DNA of 64,000 bases, taken from NCBI RefSeq assembly GCF_048128805.1, contig NC_136008.1, forward strand, positions 16,843,572 to 16,907,571, written 5' to 3'. The notes beneath the pieces were generated by a model, which did not search any database, was not told where the DNA came from, and was given only the letters and a program-made list of their open reading frames with translations. Below, piece after piece: positions 11,701 through 21,073 of this stretch. The number at the start of each line of letters is the position of its first letter. Within the stretch, counting starts at the first letter, position 1. Position numbers and translations under genes: made by a program. This DNA comes from Centroberyx gerrardi. Taxonomy: Eukaryota > Chordata > Actinopteri > Beryciformes > Berycidae.

Positions 11701-13297
11701 CCATATGGAGGAAAAGGTAGAATATGTGAAATTAGAATAGTCATATTTAAATATTTAAAAAGTGTCACTATTGGTAAATAATACTAAAGCTGTTGATATT
11801 TTATCCTGTAAAAGTCAACATTTATTTGTTCAAGAAATATTCACTTTTTTGCATTTTTGTATGCCATGTTTCAAACAGGGGGCGCTCTGACAACTCTCTC
11901 AGACCACCGCCTCGACCAGAGAAAAGGTATGAGTTTTAATGCCTGAATGTGCATAATATGTGGACTACATACTGTATGTTACAGGTTAACATTCATGCTA
12001 ATAGCTTCATCTGAAGACAAATCATGCCCTGTCTTGAGAACCACAAGTCCTTTATTTCTACCAGAGGAATCAGTTCAATACACTTTTTAAATTCTGTTTC
12101 GAATATATGAACGTAAATGTGATAATAATAATTTGTGATTCCTTTCATAGGAGATCACTATGGGATAGATTATCCAGGTAGGCTTGATTAATAAATGGTT
12201 TAAAAATGGGTTAAAATATTGGTCCCATATTGTGCTAATTAAAAAAACACTGACGAATTCTAATCTCTAAACCTATTTACCTTTTGTTGCTTAAAATCAT
12301 TTCACAATGAAAAATATTACCTATCCAAATTTCCAGAAGATACCCTGAGGACAGACAGAGACCTCCAAGGCCTGAAAAAAGGTTTGTCTACAGACGCTTA
12401 TTTCAGACTACTACACAAATATGTTGACAAATAGTGAGACTCTGCTTTCTATATAGGAGATCCATTTGGAGCAGATTTTCCGGGTAAGAGCACCAACAAA
12501 GCAACATTTAATGTTTTATGAAATAAAACACCACCTTCTCTTCCCCAATAAAACGCCATGTTTCCATTTTACAAGTCATGTCTTTTCTACTTTCCTCAGC
12601 GGAGCAGTGGAGGGGCGTGCCAACTGGCAAAATCAAAGAAAATCCAAGTAGGTGCTCTCTATTGTTGGTGGTTTTAGCTACTACTGTTTTCACTGTTAGG
12701 GTGGATAAGTATTAGTTTTGTTTACTAATTCCGCTATTGCTATAGGAGGTCATTCTGGAGCAGATTTTCAAGATACTTTTTCCAATCTCTGGTTAATATT
12801 ATATTCAATTGAAATATCAGTCATCAATTAAAAATATCCACATGTAACTTTGATCTTATTCATTATCTTTGCAGACACCAAGGCAACACTGCTAACCTCG
12901 GTGTTGGCTACCTGTAAGTGTTTAATCAGTCGTACACTACTTTATTACAGTGCGATTCCTGTGCACACTGACTGGCAAAAACTGATATTGTGTGTCCTGA
13001 TTTCTTCCTCTTAGAAGCAACACCAAAACTGTAAACTGTGACACTCAGATCTCCAAACAACGCTTTCCATCCCCCAAGGAGTGAGTATCAATGACACACC
13101 TATTTCTCACTCTTTTCAAAGCCATAACACTACCTTTCATATTCACATTTTCTTTTGTATTTGCAAATCACAAGTTCATTATTTTCTCACTTTTCTATTC
13201 TTGTTTGAGTAATCGGAGACCTCCTCACTCGGTCAGGCCTGGGGCTGGCTGCACAGACGTGAGTAGTAATGCCCAGATCAGATGTAAAGATTATTAG
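5720..13297 (+). CDS. Siglec/MAG-like Ig-superfamily receptor, complete gene (about 1027-1040 aa)
   Basis: Type I membrane receptor of the Siglec family (MAG, CD22 and their teleost relatives), expected to bind sialylated glycans or partner proteins at the cell surface. Exons read: 5720-5765 (signal peptide MAGFIQHFLLCMLIQ), 7026-7385 V, 7486-7773 C2, 7859-8155 C2, 8876-9253 V, 9355-9642 C2, 10222-10515 C2, optional 10612-10650 linker, 10758-11099 V, 11184-11480 C2, 11611-11716 TM, then tail exons 11879-11926, 12151-12177, 12337-12381, 12457-12483, 12600-12647, 12875-12913, 13015-13080, 13210-13297. Every Ig exon is phase 1-1, and the sum closes in frame at 1027 aa (1040 with the linker). Family hallmarks are the V-set Cys pair (GSCLVIPCSY, GSCVVIPCSF, RSCVVVPCNF) and the C2 Cys (HTCPSYPP, HTCPSAPP, HTCPSHPP) that forms the Siglec inter-domain disulphide. 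No ITIM is seen in the tail. Some tail exons and the linker could be alternative. Confidence 0.85.
7026..8155 (+). other. Siglec-like gene: first V-C2-C2 exon set
   Basis: Three phase-1 exons encode residues about 16-330. The V-set (7026-7385) has SCLVIPCSY and, near the F strand, IYPWVDPEHVG, so the aromatic-Arg (FR) sialic-acid motif of classical Siglecs is replaced by YPW. The first C2 domain (7486-7773) carries CTVSHTCPSYPP; the second (7859-8155) carries CSVYYTCSKQMP and a WNYDG C-strand. This fits teleost proteins usually annotated as MAG-like or Schwann cell myelin protein-like. Sialic-acid binding by this V domain is doubtful. Confidence 0.8.
8876..10515 (+). other. Siglec-like gene: second V-C2-C2 exon set
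   Basis: Residues about 331-650. V exon 8876-9253 (SCVVIPCSF; RLYPWIDKNP in the F-strand region), C2 exon 9355-9642 (CSVRHTCPSAPP) and C2 exon 10222-10515 (CSVSYKCKKNTP, WNYKD). The order and phases repeat those of the first set, so this is an internal duplication of a three-exon cassette. Introns hold a piggyBac-type MITE (9687-10166) and otherwise unremarkable AT-rich DNA. Confidence 0.8.
9687..10166. mobile_element. piggyBac-type MITE in a Siglec intron
   Basis: A 480-bp element is flanked on both sides by TTAA (9683-9686 and 10167-10170). Its ends are inverted: AGCTGCAATAAGTGAT against ACCTGCAATAAGCGAT. The TTAA target fits the piggyBac superfamily; no transposase ORF is seen. Confidence 0.65.
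10758..11480 (+). other. Siglec-like gene: membrane-proximal V-C2 exons
   Basis: Residues about 651-863. V exon 10758-11099 is the most MAG-like of the three (RTRILGDLNQQNCSLEI) and keeps the F-strand Arg in GPFCFRAE, the position that contacts sialic acid in Siglecs. C2 exon 11184-11480 has CSVTHTCPSHPP. The second C2 of the cassette is missing here. A small linker exon (10612-10650, 39 nt, phase 1-1, residues YEKPIEEIVPHK) may be spliced in before it. Confidence 0.75.
11611..13297 (+). other. Siglec-like gene: transmembrane and cytoplasmic mini-exons
   Basis: The TM exon (11611-11716) encodes VALVIIILATVVGVAIW followed by basic RKR. Seven or more short exons follow, several only 27, 45 or 48 nt, in phases that permit skipping. 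They alternate two repeated themes: Pro/Arg-rich (RPPPRPEKR, RPPRPEKR) and RRS-(L/I)-W-(D/S)-R-(L/F)-S. A further 27-nt exon look-alike at 12746-12772 (RSFWSRFSR) lacks a GT donor and was left out. The last exon (13210-13297) ends in CKDY. No tyrosine inhibitory motif is present. Confidence 0.7.
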
Positions 13298-13499
13298 ACT
13301 GTTATTGTCCCCAGACTTCATATGAATTACACTGGATCCATCTGAGATCATCCAGCATCACTGCTATTTAAGCTGTCTCACTTTATCTAACATATAACCT
13401 AGGACTGATACAGCTATGCAGTGCTCTTGAAATGCACATCTGTTTCTTTAGTTATGTAAATTACAAAAAGCATAATGTTAAAGGCTAATTGCCTACAGA

Positions 13500-13886
13500 A
13501 CAATTTGAGATTGTAGATCAGAAGAGGAACGCTGCATGGGCTTCAAACGTGTGGTGCTCATTGGACATATGTGAAGAAAAGAGAAGAGAAAATCCAAGGC
13601 ACTCTCCTGAAGTTAAAAAGCCTTTATTGACCTTGGCTATTTCATGTTAAAACGCACCAACGCGTTGCGGCCCCACCAGGCCTTCTTCAGGGTGCAGAGA
13701 ACAATGTTGTGTGGATTTTCTCTTCCCTTTTCTTCACAATTTGAGATTGTAATTGACTGTAATTTCCCTGAATTTTGTTGTAGGATTACAACGTATATGC
13801 AAACTTTTGAGTCCTTCAAGATATCCTGGACACATCAAGCACTTCCAGGCCCATGACGCTGTGTTATTGTTTTGCATTCACACAGA

Positions 13887-13931
<45 letters not shown>

Positions 13932-13950
13932 AGTGTGTGTGTGTGTGTAT
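13500..13950. repeat. Interspersed repeat plus (CT)n(GT)n microsatellite
   Basis: A block containing ACGCACCAACGCGTTGCGG and CTTCTTCAGGGTGCAG resembles a common fish dispersed repeat. At 13,887-13,950 a CT run passes into a long GT run. Both recur in copy B at 37,680-38,135 with different run lengths. No gene is seen between 13,298 and 15,787 apart from probable uPAR-like 3' UTR. Confidence 0.6.
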
Positions 13951-15787
13951 GTGTGTATACACGGATGTACCTGTGACTTTACAGAGCTTTTCTGGAAGAC
14001 TGAAAAGTTTCTAGGTGATAGACATTCATTGACATTAATGGCCCATCACTTAATGAATCTGTCTGTCAGTCTTTCTGTAGTCCCTTTCATTTACAAAGCT
14101 TCTTATTTTATGAACCGCTTTCATTTAACAGAATTTCAAAATGTTCATTACTAAGCCATTTATGTGCTATACTTGCTATAAACCCTTAATAGAGAGGTAG
14201 TTGTAGGACATGCAGTTTGGTCACTCTATAAGTTCTGTAGAAGAAACCTTTGGAAAACCTTCACACAATTACAAGTTGGGTTTTAAAAAAACAAACTGAA
14301 GGATTAATTAATAGTTACATTTTGTATATTTACATATTAAACAATCTGTTTATATTCTCTGTGACTCACTACATGGTGTCATTATTTATTTCCTATTAGA
14401 AAATCTATGCCATATACAAACTAACATTTGTTGTTAGTAGTTTATTACTTTAACTGTCATTTCATTCATAATAGTCAGTTCTTTTTATTGAAAGACATTA
14501 AATCTAACATTAAGTGTTCGACCACACATGCATATGAATTCAAATTAGCAGTTTTGCTCACATTTACTGCATACAATTTAAAATGAATGTAGAATTTCCG
14601 AAAGTTCTGCTATGATGGCTAACCCTAACCCTAACACATGCCACTGTAATAACAAAATAGAACTCAGTAAAGTTCAGCTCAAATCAGGGACTGGAATGAG
14701 CAGATAAAGACCGTAAGTCTGATTCAGACCTGGACTTCCTCGACTTTGATTCATAAGGTCTGTGTTGCACTCTGTTGCCACTGTCTGCATTCTCATCATG
14801 AATCGTATATGCATGAATACCTTACACACCTTTTTACCAACTTTATACCAACTGTCACCAACTGATAAGACTGCTTTCTATGCCTGCATGTCATTAAAGT
14901 TATAAGTGAATTTTGGATTTTGAAAGTCTTGAATGAGACTGAGACATCATGGGACTTTGAAACCCCAAAGAAAACACAAAAATAGAATATATCAGTAATT
15001 AAACACATTTATTCACTTCTGCTTTTTTGTTAAACTTTTTTTTGCCTTTCTGGGTCTCTTTCTCCTTTTAAAAAAAGTAAGTAAACAGTAAAAGTAACAA
15101 TCAATTGATCCTATTTCTAATTACAAAACAATTAGGATCAGATCACCCAAAACCCAGAAAGGTGTGTATGAGCACATGAGTTTTTACATAAACATAGTTT
15201 TACTTAAACAATAGGACATCAACTGTAGAGGGCTGTTGCTAACAATTGTATAATGCAAACATACAGTATATAAACAATTGCTGTTTAATTTAACTTTATA
15301 GGTAATATGCAAACAACATAAGAAGGAAAAAACTTGAGGGAGAAGGCAGAGGGAAATTGAAAAATTCCTATGTTCATTTGTCATATATTGCTGGCTATAC
15401 TTTCTACTAATTCTCATCAAAATTAAGTTGATTGTATGGGAATTATTTTGGCATAGCAGTACACTGAACACAGTATGTGCCTATAGCAAAAAATATGTCC
15501 TGTGCATAAAAGCTGAAGAGAGTGTGGGCGGGGTGTGTGGGTGGACAGGTGGGATGGTTAGTGGATCTCATTCCAAAAAGTGTGTTGAATATTCCACAAA
15601 TTGGTGCGGCATACACAGAAAAGGAGTGGAGAGAGACCTTGTGTAAAAATGGAACACAGCAGACACTGGTTAACAGGCAGGGTTAGGGATTGGATATCAA
15701 GAGGGAGGATAAGGAGTGGTGAGGAGCATGAGGCCATACAGAGGTGAGGAGGGAAACTGAATGGTGAGGTTATTGTGTCTCCGTCAG

Positions 15788-16631
15788 TTAAAAGAACAGG
15801 GCAAAAGAGACCATTGGTGCCACCAGGAGCAGGAGGCTAACACCAGTGCTGCTGGCGCTGTTGCACATGTCACCCTCACAGCAGCTAATTTGTGCTCCTA
15901 TGGCTCCTGCTGCCTGTGCAGATGTTGTACCTAAGCAAATGGTCTGGGAGGCGCAGCCCTTCAAGGTCGTCTTCTTACCTGCTGCATCCACTATGAGAAC
16001 GAAAACAATGTTAGTGACTGGGCTTAATGCTTTACCAATCTAGCTGCATCACTAAACATTCCTATCAAGGGCGTAGAATTGGGTAGGGACGGTAGGGACG
16101 TGTCCGTACCAATATCAAGCGACTCTGAAATGTCCCTAGCAATTATTTTGATTGACAATAAACGTTGTTTTGTCCGTCAGTGTCTAGTCAATGTTAACAG
16201 ATCGCGTTCTCTACTACGAGTCCCGCTGCATTGGTGTAGTGCATTGGTGTCCCGCGTCGGCATAGCAACGGACGCTGTAACGAAACGCAAGAAGAGCCAA
16301 AGCTCCGCCTACCGGCGAGCATGCGAGTGAAGACTCCATGCTATTTTATATTAGTAACAGTTGTGTTTAGCCATTAAAGTTAGTTTATTTAAGTACCGTG
16401 TCGCGTGCGTCTGTGACGAGTGACGACCGTAAGTAGCCTACATGTCACAAGTGAGATTGAACAGTGCTGATGTGTGCCACACTGGACAACACTGATGTAA
16501 AACAAATATGCCAACAGTTCATCTCTGTTAATGACAGGCGTAGGCATGTGTTTGGCTCCTTCAAATAGGAGCACGGCAGTGGACACTCAGCTGTTTGTAT
16601 GTAGGGTTTGGATATAGTTTACAATATCTTA

Positions 16632-16675
<44 letters not shown>

Positions 16676-19600
16676 TTAAATGTAAATACAGATCGTTGGT
16701 TTGAATAGGCAACAGTACTACAGTACCTGCCTTAAAACAAAATGTGCTCTTCAAAGTCCCATTCAGCTGGCAAATTTGAGTAAAGGATTCATTAATGTGC
16801 TACTCCCTGTGTCTGTGTGTCTGTTAATGAGTGTATTGGCTACCATAACTATCTAGATCAGTGGTTCTCGACGTGGGGTCCGGGGACCACCAGCGGTCCT
16901 TGAGGAGGTTCCAGGGGGTCCCCAGCAAATTGATGAATTGTTAAACTTCAGCATTATTTAATTTACAAATAGTTAACACAATTACAGAATGTAGAAGAAT
17001 TACTGTTTTGATCTTAGTTTCACTGTTATCTCTCTACCTACAATACAGACAGTCATGGGATTCTGGATCAAAATCATATCTAACAATAAAAGTATTCTCA
17101 GATTTGGGTCCGAGAGACAAAATCTCATCAAATGGGGGTCCATGGCTCTAATGTGGACTAAACTAGGGGTCCTCGATATGAAAAAGGTTGAGAATCACTG
17201 ATCTAGATGACATGAAATGGCGGTCAGAAGTCTATCATAAATGTAAAATGCCTCAGCTTCCAGTGGGGGTTACATCCCCTCCGGACCTCCCCCATTTGTG
17301 TCCCTACCAATGTCAAAATCAAACCTACGCCCTTGATTCCTATGAGCTGAAGCATAGAGTGAGTCATGCCATAGGCCTGTTACCTGTTGTTGTGATGCAG
17401 CGGTCCTCATCCCCCAAGCAGTTTAGAATGCTTTTGCATTCCCCCTTGTCATTGCAGCCATAGCACTTTTTACCATTGGGAGAAGGGACACGGGGCGCTG
17501 TAAGATAAAACTTATATTGTTCATAGTGCTACCGTACATTAGATGATAATATAAAACTTGAATGATCTCCATGGGGAAATTGTGTCATTGCAGCATCAAA
17601 GAATTAGCCTTGTCGAGCGATTCAGAGAAAAACTGGGGTGATGCTCTAGTCAACGGCTTGGCTTGTTCTAGCCATAGGTTCTAGCTAGCAACAATCGAGC
17701 CAATCAGTGCCTTTGTGGGCGGGACTAAAGTTTGAACCGTTTTTGTCAAAAACTACCTACATTCTTTGTGAAGTTAGTAAATAGCCTACGCCCAGCATCA
17801 ACTAAATAAAGTCAGAGTGGCCGGATCGGTCAGTCATTAATGATTGGTTCGGGGAAAATCCCCGCCCCGCTGCCCCCCATCACACACAGAAAACGGCTAA
17901 GGAGGCAGTCAGGCTCGACAACAAAATGCCCATTCAGTTTGAATATCAGGCTATCAAAGAATAGGATAGGCTATAGATAAAAATAGAACAAATAATGAGT
18001 ATTGAAGATAATGCTTCAAGTAATTACAATAAAAGAATATCTTGAGAATAATACAATAAATTAATTCATATTAGGCCTACAGTCTTAATTGACAAATTTA
18101 GAGATTAAAGGCATGGGCGGAGATTGCGGGGTGCGCATCTGATTATCAAAACACAGTAAATACAGAGAAGTTACCAGGGATAGTTTGGGAGTTGCAGAGG
18201 TCAGTGGAGCAACACTTGGTGCTTATTGAGGTCCTGGAGACTCCAAAGTTGGCCGAGCCGCTCATACACTGATCAGCCACAATACAAGACTTCATGTGGA
18301 CATTGAGGAGTTCTGTATCACCTGCAGAACAAACAGCAGCCTTTGTCAAATTATGTAGAATGCCAAAGAGTCTTACTTGCTGAAAGAAAAACCATGCACT
18401 ACTACATACCCAGGTATGAAACGACTCTTGCTGCTGCACATTGACCGAGTGAGGAACAATCTTTGGATGTGTCTGTGCAGCTTCCTGAGGGTCCAGGGAC
18501 GCATTCGTAACATGTCAGGGTGTAGGCTGAGAGAACAGATGAACAAGTCAGACAAGTTAAATATGAACTTTTTGCAATTTAAACATGTAGAGTGTAGTGG
18601 AAATTATACTATCCCACTATTCATACATTAAGCACTGTCTTATTTTACCTTGAAGTGCTCTCTGTACTTTGTACTTTTATGACAAACAATTTCTCTCCGT
18701 ACCTGCAGATGGTCACGTAGTGACCATCTGCACGTACATGTGCTATCACGTACATGTGCTATCACGTAGTGATAGCACATGTGCTATATAAGGTGTATGT
18801 ACTCTGTATACTTGGCTCTTTGCCTCACACTCTTGTGTGCTGTCATTGAACCTGCTTGCAAGCATTAAAGACACAGAAAGACAACTTCTACGATCTCAAG
18901 CCTCTTTATTAAGATACAGAAGTTTCCACCACATAGAGTTCTATAGCTCACTGAATTAAAGGATTTTTTTTTTTTTTACTAAAATGCACTAGGCTACCTT
19001 TACATCCAAAGCAGTTGAATGTTTATTCAACATGTTTCAACATTCTAAATTATCTTTCGGCAGAAAAAATAGGCTATATCAAAGGCACTCTTCCCATCCA
19101 AAAAGTAAAAATAGCCAATAAATAATAAAGGCTTTTTATTGTAAGGTACCAATAGGCTAGTTAAAGTGGAGTAATATACATTTTTAAAGGTTCAGAGTGT
19201 CACCAAAACAGGTAACCTGCCAAGGGACTGCAGATGAAAATGAGCTCTAAGCTAAATCTGGCACAATATATCAAATGGTAACATTTACATTACATGACGT
19301 CATTTAGCAGACGCTTTTGTCCAAAGCGACTTACAATAAGTGCATTTTGTCAACAGTAATGAAACCAACTGTGCATCAGTCTTCATCAGCTATGCCTTTT
19401 AATAGGAAAAGTAGCATTTGTTGAATCTGATATTTTTTTTTTTTTTTTTTTTGGAAGATGGGGAAGAAGATCGTTACATGATAGGTTAGTTCAAGAGGGG
19501 TCCAGGTAAATGTTTTTGGAGGAATAGATCTGCTTTTATGGCTAGCTGCTGCACATGAATTAGACCAGGGAGAACAAAACCCCAATATAAACATTAAAGC

Positions 19601-21028
19601 TGCAAGCAGCGATGATCGGGCCCTCGCACTTTGCGCACGTTGGGGTGTGCTGCAGCCGCGGCGGCGTTACTGGACACTGACTGACATCATTTCCTTTTGC
19701 CAGTAGGTGGCGCTATGACTATGATTTAAAATCGGCGTGTAGATGTCTTCAGGGCAGGACTGTCATCAATCGTGTGAAGTTTGGGGCAGATTTGACCATG
19801 TACGGTGGAGTTACAGAGCACTTCCTGTGTTGCCAGTAGGTGTCGCTATGACTATAACTGAATATTGGTATGTAGATGTCTTCAGGCCGGGGCACTTATC
19901 AAACATGTGAAGTTTGGGGCAGATTTGACCATGTACAGTCGAGTTACAAGCCACTTCCTCTGTTGCCAGTAGGTGGCGCTATGACTATGATTGAAAATTG
20001 GCTTGTAGATGTCTTCAGGCCGGGACTCTCATCAAACGTGTGAAGTTTGGGGCAGATTTGACCATGTACAGTTGAGTTACAAACCACTTCCTGTGTTGCC
20101 AGTAGGTGGCGCTATGACCATAAGTAAATATTGGCCTGTAGTTGTGTTCAGGCCGGGACTGGCATCAAACATGTGACATTTGGGGCAGATTTGACCACGT
20201 ACAGCCGAGTTACAAACCAGTTCCTGTTTTGCCAGTAGGTGGCGCTATGACTGTAACGGAATATTGGCCTGTAGATGTGCTCAGGCAGGGACACTTATCA
20301 AACATGTGAAGTTTGGGGCAGATGTGACCATGTACAGCCGAGTTACAAAGCACTTCCTGTGTTGCCAGTAGGTGGCGCTATGACCATAACTGAATATTGG
20401 CATGTCGATGTCTTCAGCCCGGGACTCTCATCAAATATGTGAAGTTTGGTGCAGATTTGACCATGTACAGTGGAGTTACAAACCACTTCCTGTGTTGCCA
20501 GTAGGTGGCGCTATGACTATAACTGAATATTGGCCTGTGGATGTGTTCAGGCCGGGACACTCATCAAACATGTGAAGTTTGGTGCAGATTTGACCACGGA
20601 CAGCCGAGTTACAAACCACTTCCTGTATAGCCAGTAGGTGGCGCTATGACCATAACTGAATATTGGCATTTAGATGTGCTCAGGCCGGGACACTTATCAA
20701 ACATGTGAAGTTTTGGGCAGATGTGACCATGTACACAAGGGCGGATATTTCATTTCACTGTTGGGGGGGACAATAAACAGAAAAATTTCTCAAGAGCAAT
20801 TCCTGAAGGGGACACCAAAGGTGCCTCTAAAAGTACTGTTGTATTAAATGTATATAGAGGTCCATTATAAAACATTTCCATAAGCACTTCATTCCTTTCT
20901 TATGAAGATTTTATCAAATTGCCTTTGATATTACTGGGGTCTTTCTACTTGGCGTTTCGGTGCACTGAAAAATGATCGGATGTCTGTTTTTCTTTTCTCT
21001 GCCATTTTAACTGACTGGCTGACAAATA

Positions 21029-21073
<45 letters not shown>

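Noticed and set aside
12746-12772. Another 27-nt Siglec tail exon (RSFWSRFSR)
   Set aside because: The acceptor is good but the donor reads AG/ATAC without GT, and the frame closes without it. Kept only as a relic.
13208-13297. Intron 3' end of the Siglec final exon as a separate gene start (frame from 13,091)
   Set aside because: The upstream part is hydrophobic intron sequence; the acceptor TTTGAG at 13,209 gives the proper continuation of the Siglec tail.
14610-14640. Telomere-like CCCTAACCCTAA
   Set aside because: Only two units, similar to scattered CCCTAA motifs near 6,150-6,200 and 25,280; not an interstitial telomere array.
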